A stretch of 27,914 nt of DNA. Source: Oscillospiraceae bacterium (GTDB lineage Bacteria; Bacillota; Clostridia; Oscillospirales; Oscillospiraceae). The stretch spans positions 1-27,914 of the forward strand of contig JAEDEN010000021.1 in assembly GCA_016293265.1 (NCBI GenBank). The letters are read 5' to 3'. The notes beneath the pieces were generated by a model. That model saw only the letters and a list, made by a program, of their open reading frames with translations, was not told the DNA's origin and did not search any database. Positions 14,314 to 23,543 of this stretch are shown here, one piece after another. A program made the translations under genes and the position numbers. Within the stretch, counting starts at the first letter, position 1. Each line of letters starts with the position of its first letter.

Positions 14314-16722
14314 TTACTGTCGCAGCGCGGCGTCTCCGGCGCTCTCCCGCTTCACGGGAGCAAAAGCCGCCACACTGGTTTTCTCTTCCCGCGCGGGGGG
14401 ATCCAGAAATACTTCGGCAAAGACCTGATCCACACTTTCCACCGGCACAAAACGAAGAGCCGCCCGCACAGTCTGGTCGATCTCCTCCAGGTCGCGCTCA
14501 TTATCCTTGGGGATCAGGACGGTAGTAATGCCATGACGTCTGGCGGCCATGGTTTTTTCCTTCAGGCCTCCAATGGGCAGGACGCGTCCCCGTAAAGTAA
14601 TTTCGCCTGTCATGGCAATACCTGCCTTGATTTTCCGGCCAGTCAGAGCCGAGAGCAGGGCCGTGGCCACGGCGATGCCGGCGGAGGGACCGTCCTTGGG
14701 AACCGCACCTTCAGGGAAATGGACATGGATATCCTTGGTTTTATAGAAATCAGCAGGAATATCCAGCAGTGCTGCCCGGCTGCGGAGGCAGGAAAGGGCC
14801 GTCTGGACGGATTCTTTCATCACATCCCCCAGGTTGCCGGTGAGCTCCAGCTTGCCGGAGCCATCCATCACATTGACCTCCACCTCCAGGATCTCGCCGC
14901 CATGCTCCGTCCAGGCAAGGCCGTTGACGATGCCAACTTCCTCCCTGTCCGTGTGGAGCGCGGGGGGATAGGGCTGGCAATCCAGGAACACAGGCAGTTC
15001 CTCTTCTGTAACGGTAATACGCTTTACACTTCCCGCCAACAGGCGCATATTTGCCTTTCTACAGATGGCCGCCAAGCGGCGCTCCAGCAAGCGGACACCG
15101 GACTCCCGGGTATAATCCCGGATAACGGCCCGGAGCACATCGTCACTAACACGAAGCGCACCCTTTTTGATGCCGTGCTCCGCCATTTGCTTGGGCAGAA
15201 GATGGCGGCGGGCAATCTGCAGCTTTTCCTCATCCATATAGCTGGAGAGCTGGATGACCTCCATGCGGTCCAGCAGCGGTCGGGGAATGGTATCGGTGGT
15301 ATTGGCGGTGGTGATAAACATGACCTTGGAAAGATCCACAGGGATCTCCAGGAAATGGTCCCGGAAGCTGTGGTTCTGCTCGCTGTCCAGCACCTCCAAA
15401 AGGGCGGCGGCGGGATCACCGCGATAATCATTTCCCATTTTGTCAATCTCGTCCAGCAGCAGCAGGGGATTCATGGAGCCGCTGCGGCTGATGGCCTCAA
15501 TGATGCGGCCAGGCATGGCACCTATGTAGGTCTTACGGTGGCCCCGGATATCAGCCTCATCCCGCACACCGCCCAGAGACAACCGGGCCAGCTTACGGTT
15601 GAGCGCGGAGGCAACAGAGATGGCAATAGAGGTCTTGCCAACACCCGGCGGGCCCACAAGGCAGATGATCTGCCCCTTCCCTTCCGGGTTCATCTGCCGG
15701 ACGGCGATGGTCTCCAAAATGCGCTCCTTCACCTTTTCCAGGCCGAAGTGGTCCCGTTCCAGGACTTTCCGGGCAGCGTCCACGCTTACCCGCTCCTTTG
15801 TGGTAGCGTTCCAGGGCATTTCCAGGCACACATCCAGATAGTTGCGGATAACAGCGGATTCCGCGCTGCCAAAGGGCTGCTTGGAGAGCTTGTTGACCTC
15901 CTTCAAAAGATGCTTTTCCACATCCTCCGCCAGCTCCAGGGCCCGGATCTTCTGGCGGTAGGTCTCGATCTCGTCGTCTTCCTCACCCTCTCCCAGCTCG
16001 TCCTGTAAGACACGGATCTGGGTGCGGAGGATCTGGTCCTTCTGAGATTGGGACAGGTGCTCCCGCACCTTACCCTCGATCTCCCGTTCATAGCCCAGGA
16101 CGTTGCACTCCCGGGCCAGGATGGCATTGATCTTGCGCAGGCGGATAAAGGGAGCCATCTCCTCCAGGATTTCCTGTTTGTCCGTGTGACGCAGGGCCAC
16201 GTTTTGGGCGATAAAGTCCGCCAGGAACCCCACGTCCCGGCAGTCCATGACCCGGGCGACTACTTCCTCCGGAAGATTTCCGGCAAGTTCGGCATACTCG
16301 TGGAACTGGCTCCAGGTCTGGCGCAGCAGAGCTTCCGTCCGGGGGCTCTGTCTGAAGGCTTCGGAGGGGTTCTCCTCCGTCAGGATCTCCACATTAGCCT
16401 GCAGGTAGGGCTCCGTCTGCCAGAGGCGGCGCATACGGGCGCGGCGGCGGCCCTCCACGATCACACGGACCGTGGTGGGGGAAAAACGGAGAATCTGCGT
16501 AATGTGGGAAATGGTGCCCACCTGGTAGAGGTCAGCCTCCGTGGGGGCGTTGACACCGATCTCCTTCTGTGTGACAAGGAAGATGTCCTGGTCTGTTTCC
16601 ATGGCCCGCTCCAGGGCGGCGATGGAGATGCGGCGCTCCACGTCGAAAGTCAGATTCATATGGGGGAAAACCGTCAGGCCACGGAGGGCCAGAACGGGAA
16701 TATTCAAAGTAATCGCTTCCAT
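14314..16722 (-). CDS. lon: ATP-dependent protease Lon
   Basis: An 802-residue Lon protease of standard length that degrades misfolded and regulatory proteins in the cytosol. Domains: N-terminal substrate-binding LAN domain (IPVLALRGLTVFPHMNLTFDVER), coiled middle, AAA+ module with Walker A GPPGVGKTS (about 353-361), Walker B LLLDEIDKM and LSLGGVRDEADIRGHRKTYIGAMPG, and the serine-lysine protease domain with S680 in KDGPSAGIAV and K723 in IGGLKEKT. AAAGGAT precedes ATG 16722. It lies between clpX and engB; a long hairpin occupies the clpX-lon gap. Confidence 0.97.
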   Translation of the reverse strand: MEAITLNIPVLALRGLTVFPHMNLTFDVERRISIAALERAMETDQDIFLVTQKEIGVNAPTEADLYQVGTISHITQILRFSPTTVRVIVEGRRRARMRRLWQTEPYLQANVEILTEENPSEAFRQSPRTEALLRQTWSQFHEYAELAGNLPEEVVARVMDCRDVGFLADFIAQNVALRHTDKQEILEEMAPFIRLRKINAILARECNVLGYEREIEGKVREHLSQSQKDQILRTQIRVLQDELGEGEEDDEIETYRQKIRALELAEDVEKHLLKEVNKLSKQPFGSAESAVIRNYLDVCLEMPWNATTKERVSVDAARKVLERDHFGLEKVKERILETIAVRQMNPEGKGQIICLVGPPGVGKTSIAISVASALNRKLARLSLGGVRDEADIRGHRKTYIGAMPGRIIEAISRSGSMNPLLLLDEIDKMGNDYRGDPAAALLEVLDSEQNHSFRDHFLEIPVDLSKVMFITTANTTDTIPRPLLDRMEVIQLSSYMDEEKLQIARRHLLPKQMAEHGIKKGALRVSDDVLRAVIRDYTRESGVRLLERRLAAICRKANMRLLAGSVKRITVTEEELPVFLDCQPYPPALHTDREEVGIVNGLAWTEHGGEILEVEVNVMDGSGKLELTGNLGDVMKESVQTALSCLRSRAALLDIPADFYKTKDIHVHFPEGAVPKDGPSAGIAVATALLSALTGRKIKAGIAMTGEITLRGRVLPIGGLKEKTMAARRHGITTVLIPKDNERDLEEIDQTVRAALRFVPVESVDQVFAEVFLDPPAREEKTSVAAFAPVKRESAGDAALRQ

Positions 16723-16756
16723 AGGGGATATCCTTTCTTAGGGATGAAACGAGACA

Positions 16757-16788
16757 GAGGAAGGGACTTTTCAGTGCGTCCCTTCCTC
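16757..16788 (-). other. Long hairpin without U-tract in the clpX-lon gap
   Basis: An 11-bp perfect stem (GAGGAAGGGAC with its complement) and a 10-nt loop. On the minus strand no run of T follows directly, so it is not a clear terminator; it may be an RNA processing or stability element, or a weak attenuator, between clpX and lon. Confidence 0.55.
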
Positions 16789-16801
16789 CGGTGCTGTTTT
16801 T

Positions 16802-18103
16802 TTAGGACGCCGACTGTGGGTCAGACCGCTTTTTGCCGGTGTTCAGTTTCACAGAATAGTTCACCTTTTCGCTGCTGTGCTCCAAAAGAGGCTGGCTCTT
16901 CCCTTCCACGCAGTCCCGGGTGATGATCACCTTTGTAACGGTGGGGTCGGAAGGAATGTCAAACATGATCTGTGTCAGAAGCCCCTCCATCACCGCCCGC
17001 AGGCCCCGGGCGCCGATGTTGCGCTGGATGGCCTTGTCTGCGATGGCGTCCAGCGCCTCCGGCTCAAAGACCAGCTCCACGTCATCATAGCCCAGGAGCT
17101 TTTGATACTGCTTAACCAAAGCATTCTTAGGCTCCTGCAAAATCCGCACCAGATCCTCCCGCTTGAGGGCGTTCAGCGGAGCGATCACCGGCAGGCGGCC
17201 CACCAGCTCGGGGATCAGGCCGAACTTCAAAATATCGTGGGGCTGAACCTCCCGGAGGATTTTATCCATGTCCTTATCTTTTTTGCCCTGGATATTGGCG
17301 CCAAAGCCGATGCTCTTCTGGTCCAGCCGCCGCTCAATGATCTTCTCCAGGCCATCGAAGGCGCCGCCGCAGATGAATAGGATGTTTCTCGTGTCCACCT
17401 GGATGAATTCCTGGTGGGGGTGCTTCCGCCCGCCCTGGGGCGGGACGTTGGCAACGGTGCCCTCCACAATCTTCAAAAGGGCCTGCTGCACGCCTTCGCC
17501 GGAAACGTCCCGGGTGATGGAGGTGTTCTCGCTCTTACGGGCGATTTTATCCACCTCGTCCACATAAATGATGCCGTGCTCGGCACGCTCCACATCAAAG
17601 TCGGCCGCCTGCAGAAGGCGCAGGAGGATATTCTCCACGTCGTCGCCCACATAGCCGGCCTCCGTCAGCGTGGTGGCATCAGCGATGGCAAAGGGCACAT
17701 TCAGGATGCGGGCCAGGGTTTGGGCAAAGAGGGTCTTGCCGGAGCCGGTGGGGCCAAGCATCAAAATATTGCTCTTTTGCAGTTCCACATCGTCGCCGCC
17801 GCCGAAATAGACACGCTTATAGTGGTTGTAAACCGCCACGGAGAGGGCAACCTTGGCCTCATCCTGGCCGATGACGTACTGATCCAGCACGTCCTTGATC
17901 TCCCGGGGCGTGGGGAGCTTATCGGGGACATCTTCCAGCGTACCGGAAGAGCGGTCCTCATAGCCGTCGTCCAGAATGCTCATGCAAAGCTGGACACACT
18001 CGTCGCAAATGCGGACCCCGGGGCCCTGAATCATGCGGTGGACCTGCTGCTCATGCTTGCCGCAGAAGGAACACCGCAGAGACTTCTTGCCATCGTCGCT
18101 CAT
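16802..18103 (-). CDS. clpX: ATP-dependent protease unfoldase ClpX
   Basis: A 433-residue AAA+ unfoldase that recognises and feeds substrates to ClpP. The N-terminal zinc-binding domain has C11, C14, C33 and C36 (CSFC...CDEC). The AAA+ core has Walker A GPTGSGKT (117-124), Walker B IIYVDEVDKI (D182, E183), the pore-loop motif GYVGDD, the IGF loop used for ClpP docking (SIGFGA), sensor/arginine region GRLPVIAPL and sensor 2 GARGLRAV. GAGGT precedes ATG 18103. It lies 19 nt downstream of clpP, so the partners are made together. Confidence 0.97.
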   Translation of the reverse strand: MSDDGKKSLRCSFCGKHEQQVHRMIQGPGVRICDECVQLCMSILDDGYEDRSSGTLEDVPDKLPTPREIKDVLDQYVIGQDEAKVALSVAVYNHYKRVYFGGGDDVELQKSNILMLGPTGSGKTLFAQTLARILNVPFAIADATTLTEAGYVGDDVENILLRLLQAADFDVERAEHGIIYVDEVDKIARKSENTSITRDVSGEGVQQALLKIVEGTVANVPPQGGRKHPHQEFIQVDTRNILFICGGAFDGLEKIIERRLDQKSIGFGANIQGKKDKDMDKILREVQPHDILKFGLIPELVGRLPVIAPLNALKREDLVRILQEPKNALVKQYQKLLGYDDVELVFEPEALDAIADKAIQRNIGARGLRAVMEGLLTQIMFDIPSDPTVTKVIITRDCVEGKSQPLLEHSSEKVNYSVKLNTGKKRSDPQSAS

Positions 18104-18122
18104 GGTCTTACCTCGTGTATTG

Positions 18123-18707
18123 TTATTCCTTACCGGTGATGATCTTGTCGATCAGGCCGAATTCCAGCGCTTCTTCCGCGCTCATGAAGTTGTCCCGCTC
18201 ACAGGCGGCGGTCACTTCCTCCACGGAGCGGCCGGTGTTTTCCGCCATGATGCGGTTCATGCGTTTTTTAATGGTCTCCAAACGTTTGAGATGGATGGCC
18301 ATGTCGGTGATCTGACCCTGCGTGCCGGCAGAGGGCTGGTGGATCATGATCTCCGCATTGGGCAGGGCGATGCGCTTGCCCTTCGTGCCGGCAGAGAGCA
18401 AAAAGGCGCCCATGCTGGCGGCCATACCCACGCAAATGGTGGAAACATCGCACTTGACGTACTGCATGGTGTCGTAAATGGCCATGCCGTCTGTGACAGA
18501 GCCGCCGGGGCTGTTGATATACAACTGGATATCCTTATCAGGGTCCTGGGCCTCCAGATAAAGGAGCTGAGCCACCACAAGGCTTGCGGTGGTTGCGTTG
18601 ACCTCCTCGCCCAGGAAGATGATACGGTCATTGAGCAGACGGGAGAAGATGTCGTAGGAACGCTCTCCGCGGTTGGTCTGCTCCACAACATAAGGAACTA
18701 AGCTCAT
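18123..18707 (-). CDS. clpP: ATP-dependent Clp protease proteolytic subunit ClpP
   Basis: A 194-residue serine peptidase that forms the ClpXP degradation chamber. The catalytic triad is visible at S98 (GMAASMGAF), H123 (IMIHQPSAG) and D172 (ERDNF). Other hallmarks are IYLYINSPGGSV-type segment (QLYINSPGGSVTDGMAIYDTM). GGAGG lies 8 nt before ATG 18707. The gene sits between tig and clpX; in contrast to Bacillus, clpP is inside the cluster. No CtsR-type direct repeat (GGTCAAA) was seen upstream. Confidence 0.97.
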   Translation of the reverse strand: MSLVPYVVEQTNRGERSYDIFSRLLNDRIIFLGEEVNATTASLVVAQLLYLEAQDPDKDIQLYINSPGGSVTDGMAIYDTMQYVKCDVSTICVGMAASMGAFLLSAGTKGKRIALPNAEIMIHQPSAGTQGQITDMAIHLKRLETIKKRMNRIMAENTGRSVEEVTAACERDNFMSAEEALEFGLIDKIITGKE

Positions 18708-18750
18708 TTAGAAAACCTCCTCATACGTAGGGAAAAGACGCCCTATAAAC

Positions 18751-18787
18751 CATTCTCTCATGATACCACAGGCACCATGAGAGAATG
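18751..18787 (-). other. Long hairpin without U-tract in the tig-clpP gap
   Basis: Perfect 12-bp inverted repeat CATTCTCTCATG / CATGAGAGAATG with a 13-nt loop, in the 119-nt gap between the tig stop (18827) and clpP start. On the minus strand it is followed by GTTTATAGGG, not by a U-tract. It may be a weak terminator or a processing site that sets clpP levels against tig. Confidence 0.6.
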
Positions 18788-18826
18788 TGTCGAATCTGTA
18801 AAATGTGGCCTGAGAAAAATCCGACC

Positions 18827-20188
18827 TTATTCGGCGTCCTTTTCCTCGTCCTTTTCTGCTTCCTTCTCTGCGTCAGCCTTCTTGGTGGTCTTCTTGGCGG
18901 TGGTCTTTCTGGCCTTCTTGGCCTTGGCGTTGGAGGTCACGACCTCAATGGCCTTGCGGCTGATGAGCTCATCACGGACCTGATCGGCCATCAGATACTT
19001 CTTGACCATCTCAATGTCCATGCTGTACTGCTCAGCCAGCTTCTTGTACTCAGCCTCCACATCCTCGTCGGAAGCGGTCAGGCCCTCGGCCTTGATGATA
19101 GCGGCCATGGCCAGATCCATGCGCACCTGGCGCAGAGCGGGCTCCTTAGCGTCTTCCAGGAGCTTAGACTCCTCAGTACCGCTCATCTTCAGGTACTCCT
19201 CATAGGGAATGCCCTGCTGAGCGATCTGTCTCTTGAAGTTTTCAAGGAACTGGTGGGCCTGGTTTTCCACCATGGCATCGGGGATCTCAGCGGTGATGCC
19301 ATCGGCGACCTGCTCCATCAGGGCGTCCTCAAAGGCGCGCTGAGCGGCCTTCTCCTGCTCCTCGGCGATCTTCTTCTCCAGATCGGCCTTCAACTCATCC
19401 AGCGTGTCGAACTCAGAAACGTCCTTGGCGAACTCGTCGTCCATGACAGGGACATCCTTCTCCTTGACCTCGTGGACCTTGACCTTAAAGACGACATCCT
19501 TGCCGGCCAGCTCAGGGGTATACTGCTCGGGGAAGGTAATGTTGATCTCCTTCTCGTCACCGGCCTTCATGCCAACGACCTGATCCTCAAAGCCGGGAAC
19601 GAAGCTGTTGGAGCCCAGCTCCAGGCTGTGGTTCTCACCCTTGCCGCCCTCAAAGGGAACGCCGTTCAGGAAGCCCTCGAAGTCGATGACAGCGGTATCG
19701 CCCAGCTTGGCCTCCCGCTCCACGGAAACCAGACGGGTATTGCGGTCAACCAGGATCTGCAGGCGGTCGGCAACGTCCTCCTCGGTGACCTTGACCTCGC
19801 CCTTGACGGCGCTCAGGCCCTTGTACTCACCCAGGGTGACCTCGGGATACACGGGCACAACGGCGGTAAAGGTAAAGCCCTCCTTGGTGCACTCGCCCAG
19901 CATCTCCACCTCGGGGTAGCCCACGACCTGCAGCTCTTTTTCCTTGATGGCAGCCTCATAGGCATCGGGGAAAGCAATATTGATGGCTTCCTCGAAAAAC
20001 ACCTCTGCGCCGTACATTCCCTCGATGATCTTACGGGGGGCCTTGCCGGGACGGAAGCCCTGGACATTGATCTTCTTGCGCATCTTCTGATATGCCTTTT
20101 CGACGGCAGCCTCAAACTCGGCAGCGCTGACCTCGATGGTCAGCGTAACCCGACTTTTTTCGATTTTTTCGCAGCTTTTAACAGTCAT
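18827..20188 (-). CDS. tig: Trigger factor (ribosome-associated chaperone and prolyl isomerase)
   Basis: A 453-residue protein that binds nascent chains at the ribosome exit tunnel. The N-terminal ribosome-binding loop GFRPGKAP is at 44-51; the FKBP-type isomerase domain covers about 150-245 (GDTAVIDFEGFLNG, FVPGFEDQVVGMKAGDEKEINITFPEQY); a helical C-terminal domain follows. The last ~35 residues are Lys/Ala/Glu-rich, an acidic-basic tail. I chose ATG 20188 (MTVKSCEK) because GGAGGAG lies 9 nt upstream; the ATG at 20230 would fall at the predicted transcription start. It heads the tig-clpP-clpX-lon-engB cluster. Confidence 0.96.
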   Translation of the reverse strand: MTVKSCEKIEKSRVTLTIEVSAAEFEAAVEKAYQKMRKKINVQGFRPGKAPRKIIEGMYGAEVFFEEAINIAFPDAYEAAIKEKELQVVGYPEVEMLGECTKEGFTFTAVVPVYPEVTLGEYKGLSAVKGEVKVTEEDVADRLQILVDRNTRLVSVEREAKLGDTAVIDFEGFLNGVPFEGGKGENHSLELGSNSFVPGFEDQVVGMKAGDEKEINITFPEQYTPELAGKDVVFKVKVHEVKEKDVPVMDDEFAKDVSEFDTLDELKADLEKKIAEEQEKAAQRAFEDALMEQVADGITAEIPDAMVENQAHQFLENFKRQIAQQGIPYEEYLKMSGTEESKLLEDAKEPALRQVRMDLAMAAIIKAEGLTASDEDVEAEYKKLAEQYSMDIEMVKKYLMADQVRDELISRKAIEVVTSNAKAKKARKTTAKKTTKKADAEKEAEKDEEKDAE

Positions 20189-20236
20189 TATGTTTACTCC
20201 TCCGTTCATATCGGTCTCTGGCCGATGCAAAAAATG

Positions 20237-20265
20237 ATTTTACCAGAAAAATTTCAAAAAATCCA
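20237..20265 (-). promoter_or_regulatory. Promoter of the tig cluster
   Basis: On the minus strand: weak -35 TGGATT (20265-20260), 17-nt spacer, TAAAAT (20242-20237) with an extended TG (TGGTAAAAT). Start near 20230, leader about 42 nt. It lies immediately past the metallophosphoesterase stop, with no terminator between. Confidence 0.6.
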
Positions 20266-20277
20266 GTCTTTTTTCTT

Positions 20278-20964
20278 TTATTCGCAAATTTTTTTAGGAA
20301 TAAATCCAAGATAGTCCGCAGAAATCAGGGAAAAATCCGTTTCCCCCCGTTTCCCCTCCATCCGGCGGCGGATCACGGCGCCGTGAAGATGGCCATAGCA
20401 GCATCGGCGGACGCGGTATTTTTCCAGCATGGAAAGGATCTCCCGGCACTCATAGCCCTGGTAGATAGGGGGATAGTGCAAAAAGCAGAGGATTGGTTTC
20501 TCCCCCGCCGCCTGGAGAGAGGTCTCCAGGCGCATGACCTCCCGGTTCAGCACCTTGGCGTCATGGGGCTTTTGCTCCTCCTCCCAAAACCAGCCCCGGG
20601 TGCCGCAGAGGGCGTAATCCCCATAAAAGGCGCAGTTATTGTGAAGAAGCTCCAGGGTGTGCAGGCCCTTTTCCCCGCAGAAGCGGCTGAATTTTGCGGC
20701 CGTGCACCACCAGTAGTCATGGTTGCCCTTTACCAGGAGTTTCCGGCCGGGAAAACGGTCCAGAAAGCGGAAATCCGCCTCCGCCTCCTCCAGGTTCATA
20801 CCCCAGGAGGTATCTCCTGCCAAAATAATGGTATCCTGATCCGTCAGAACGCCCAATGCTTCCTCGATTCGGGCAGTGTAATTCTCCCAGGCAGGGCCAA
20901 ACACCTCCATGGACTTGTCGCAGCTCAGGGAAAGATGCAGGTCCCCGATGGCATAGAGGGCCAT
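20278..20964 (-). CDS. Calcineurin-like metallophosphoesterase
   Basis: A 228-residue cytosolic phosphoesterase. Two-metal motifs in order: D8 and H10 (IGDLHLS), D51 (LAGDTSWG), N81-H82-D83 (VKGNHDYWW), the histidine in CFLHYPP and the final GHLHG (CCYGHLHG). The family acts on nucleotides, phosphodiesters or phosphoproteins; the substrate cannot be assigned. GGAGGGG lies 5 nt before ATG 20964. It follows thrC by 81 nt and directly precedes the tig promoter. Confidence 0.9.
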   Translation of the reverse strand: MALYAIGDLHLSLSCDKSMEVFGPAWENYTARIEEALGVLTDQDTIILAGDTSWGMNLEEAEADFRFLDRFPGRKLLVKGNHDYWWCTAAKFSRFCGEKGLHTLELLHNNCAFYGDYALCGTRGWFWEEEQKPHDAKVLNREVMRLETSLQAAGEKPILCFLHYPPIYQGYECREILSMLEKYRVRRCCYGHLHGAVIRRRMEGKRGETDFSLISADYLGFIPKKICE

Positions 20965-21045
20965 TTGACCCCTCCTTTCTTATATTGCTCAAACATCTCA
21001 AGATGCGGATCGGATCTTCTCACCCGGCAGGCGCTTCACAAGAAA

Positions 21046-22533
21046 TCACCGAAGGAAATCCAGAACCACCTGTTCCATCTCCGTCTTCTCCGCCGTCAGG
21101 TCGAAGCGGCGGACCTTGCCCTTCAGTGCAGCCAAGCGCCGGGGAACCGTAACGCCGGAAACCTCATGGAGCTGGTCCAGAAGCTCCACGCCGTCTCCCC
21201 GGGGCGTTTCGCCGATGGCGGAGAGGACATGGTTGCAGAACTTATAGGGAGAGGCGGTGGACACAAAAACCGTGAGTGTCTTGTCTCCGGTGGCATGACG
21301 GTACTGCTCCATGACATTGGCCGCCACTGCGGTGTGGGTGTCGATGAGATAGCCGTACTTCTGCTGATATTCCGCGATGGTGGCGGCGGTACCCGCCTCG
21401 TCGCAAAAGCCGCCCCAATACTGCTCCCGGAGGGCCTCCTTGATGGCGCCGGAGACCTCATAGCGGCCTTCTTTGCCCAGCTTTTCCATATAGCCCTTCA
21501 CTTCCGTGTCATTTTCCCCGGAAAGGTCGAAGAGCAAACGTTCCAGATTGCTGGAGACCAGAATATCCATGGAGGGGCTCATGGTGGTATGGAAGGTGCG
21601 GTTGCGGTCATAGACGCCGGTGCGCAGGAAATCCGTCAGAACGTCATTCCGGTTGGATGCGCAGATGAGCTTGCCCACAGGCAGGCCCATACGCTTGGCA
21701 TAGTAAGCGGCCAGGATATCGCCGAAATTGCCGGTGGGGACGCAGAAATTCACCTTCTCCCCCATGGTGATGGCGCCGCCGCGCAAAAGGTCACAGTAGG
21801 CAGAGATGTAATAGACCACCTGAGGCAGAATACGGCCCCAGTTAATGGAGTTGGCGGAAGAGAGGATATAACCCCGCTCCAACAGGGTCCGGCGAATTTC
21901 CACATCGGAGAAAATGCGCTTCACGCCGCTCTGGGCATCGTCAAAGTTGCCTACCACCGCACACACGCCTACGTTTGCGCCCTCCTGGGTGACCATCTGG
22001 GCCTCCTGAACGGCGGAAACGCCGTTTTTGGGATAGAACACCATGATCTTGGTCTGGGGCACATCGGCAAAGCCCTCCATAGCGGCCTTGCCCGTATCGC
22101 CGGAGGTGGCCACCAGAATGCAGACGGTCTTGTCCTCCCCGGTCTTGCCCAGGGCCGCGGAGAGAAGCTGGGGCAGCATCTGCAGCGCCATATCCTTGAA
22201 GGCGCTGGTGGGGCCGTGCCAGAGCTCCAGGCAGTATGTGGACTTATCCACCTCGCGGACAGGCGCCACAGCGGCAGTGTCGAATTTTTCCGGGCCATAG
22301 GCGTTTTCCGCAAAGGCGAGGAGCTCCTCCTCCGTATAGTCGGTCAGATACAGGCCCATAACCTTGGCGGCGCGCTCCTGATAGCGGGCACCCACAAGGC
22401 CCTTCAGAAAGTCCTCGTCGATCTGGGGAATCGCTTCCGGAGTCAGAAGACCTCCGTCCCGGGAAAGACCCATCTTAACGGCTTCCGCTGCGCCGATACG
22501 GACGGACTTGTCCCGCGTGCTCAAATATTTCAT
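21046..22533 (-). CDS. thrC: Threonine synthase
   Basis: A 495-residue PLP enzyme of the long form that converts O-phosphohomoserine to threonine and phosphate. The N-terminus MKYLSTRD...GLSRDGGLLTP is typical, and K113 in LWHGPTSAFKDMALQML is the PLP-binding lysine. The phosphate-binding region ATSGDTGKAAMEGF and the TGNFGD segment are also present. ATG 22533 is preferred over ATG 22563 because GAGG sits 8-9 nt upstream, while 22563 has no site. It is the only amino acid biosynthesis gene in this housekeeping run. Confidence 0.95.
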   Translation of the reverse strand: MKYLSTRDKSVRIGAAEAVKMGLSRDGGLLTPEAIPQIDEDFLKGLVGARYQERAAKVMGLYLTDYTEEELLAFAENAYGPEKFDTAAVAPVREVDKSTYCLELWHGPTSAFKDMALQMLPQLLSAALGKTGEDKTVCILVATSGDTGKAAMEGFADVPQTKIMVFYPKNGVSAVQEAQMVTQEGANVGVCAVVGNFDDAQSGVKRIFSDVEIRRTLLERGYILSSANSINWGRILPQVVYYISAYCDLLRGGAITMGEKVNFCVPTGNFGDILAAYYAKRMGLPVGKLICASNRNDVLTDFLRTGVYDRNRTFHTTMSPSMDILVSSNLERLLFDLSGENDTEVKGYMEKLGKEGRYEVSGAIKEALREQYWGGFCDEAGTAATIAEYQQKYGYLIDTHTAVAANVMEQYRHATGDKTLTVFVSTASPYKFCNHVLSAIGETPRGDGVELLDQLHEVSGVTVPRRLAALKGKVRRFDLTAEKTEMEQVVLDFLR

Positions 22534-22563
22534 ACAAAGTTCCTCACTTTCAAGGAAAATCAT

Positions 22564-22923
22564 TTATTCAAATGCGTCTTCCAGATAGGTAAGGCGCAGC
22601 GTCCCGTCGGCGCTTTGATATACCTCCGCCACATCAAAGCGGGCAGGGGCGTCCAGCTCATGCTGGGCCAGATAGGCCAGCGCGGTGCGGCGCAGCCGCT
22701 CCCGCTTATGCAGGTCCACAAATTCCCGTGGCAGGCCGATGGCGCCGTCAGAACGGAGCTTTACCTCCACAAAGCAGATGACGCCCCGGCGGCTCCTGGC
22801 CACCAGGTCCAATTCCCCGAAGCGGCAGCGCCACTGGCTGGCAAGCAGGGTGTAGCCCTTCTTCCGAAGGTATTCGGCCACCTCCGCTTCTCCCCGGTCT
22901 CCGGCAGCCTTTGTGCTTCTCAC
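22564..22923 (-). CDS. yraN: YraN family (UPF0102) nuclease-like protein
   Basis: A 119-residue protein with a restriction-endonuclease-like core: GELDLVARSRRGVICFVEVKLR (E37, D39, and the E53-x-K55 pair), normally placed next to rnhB in bacteria. The molecular role is not settled; a link to DNA metabolism is inferred from the fold and neighbour. I chose GTG 22923, since GGAGGG lies about 8 nt upstream and the start overlaps the rnhB stop as GTGA; the alternative GTG 22941 would overlap by 22 nt and lies in front of that site. Confidence 0.88.
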   Translation of the reverse strand: MRSTKAAGDRGEAEVAEYLRKKGYTLLASQWRCRFGELDLVARSRRGVICFVEVKLRSDGAIGLPREFVDLHKRERLRRTALAYLAQHELDAPARFDVAEVYQSADGTLRLTYLEDAFE

Positions 22924-23543
22924 AGCTTTCCCGCCCTCCACTTTTTCAAAAATGTGACCCGGTGGGCCTCACAGGGGCCAAACTGGTCCAGCCGCTGGTA
23001 GTGGAGTTTCGTGCCATAGCCCTTGTGGCGGTCAAAAGCGTACTGGGGATACTTCTCATGAAGCTCCCCCGCCGCATAACGGTCACGGCTCACCTTGGCC
23101 AGGATGGACGCCGCCGCAATGGAGGCGCTGAGCCCGTCGCCCTTGACGATGGTAAGGTGGGGCGTTGTGACGGCGCAGCGGCTTCCGTGGTCACGGTTGC
23201 CGTCGATCAGGGCAAGGTCGGGTTTTACGCTCAGGCCGTCAATGGCCATCTGCATAGCCTTCATGCGGGCGTTGAGGATGTCGATTTCATCAATCTCCGC
23301 CGCCTCCACCCGGGCGATGCTGTAAGAAACGGCCTTCTCCAGGATCATGTCAAAAAGGGCTTCCCGTTTTTTTTCCGTGAGTTTTTTGGAGTCGTTCAAA
23401 CCAGGGATATCCGTTTCACGGGGAAGGATCACCGCCGCCGCGTACACAGGCCCCGCGAGAGGCCCCGCGCCGGCTTCATCCACGCCGCACACAGCAGTTC
23501 TCCCCTGCTGCCACTGCTGGCGCTCGTACACCCAAAGATCCAT
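22920..23543 (-). CDS. rnhB: Ribonuclease HII
   Basis: A 207-residue enzyme that removes ribonucleotides from DNA and RNA-DNA hybrids. The catalytic residues fit type 2: D22 and E23 (CGVDEAGAGPLAGPV), D114 (ALIDGN) and D154 (KVSRDRYA), with the ASIAAASILAKV signature and the tyrosine region HKGYGT. Its start shares one base with the stop of a 33-residue microprotein (TAATG) and its stop overlaps yraN (GTGA). Confidence 0.97.
   Translation of the reverse strand: MDLWVYERQQWQQGRTAVCGVDEAGAGPLAGPVYAAAVILPRETDIPGLNDSKKLTEKKREALFDMILEKAVSYSIARVEAAEIDEIDILNARMKAMQMAIDGLSVKPDLALIDGNRDHGSRCAVTTPHLTIVKGDGLSASIAAASILAKVSRDRYAAGELHEKYPQYAFDRHKGYGTKLHYQRLDQFGPCEAHRVTFLKKWRAGKL

Noticed and set aside
18708..18826. 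CtsR or CIRCE heat-shock operator ahead of clpP
   Set aside because: The gap has no GGTCAAA direct repeat and no CIRCE inverted repeat; only the 12-bp hairpin is present.
18785..20314. 509-codon plus-strand frame opposite trigger factor
   Set aside because: Leu/Gly/Asp-rich antisense shadow of tig; produced by the codon bias of the real gene.
20383..23001. 872-codon plus-strand frame opposite thrC and neighbours
   Set aside because: Spans several well-identified minus-strand genes antisense; no motif or start signal.
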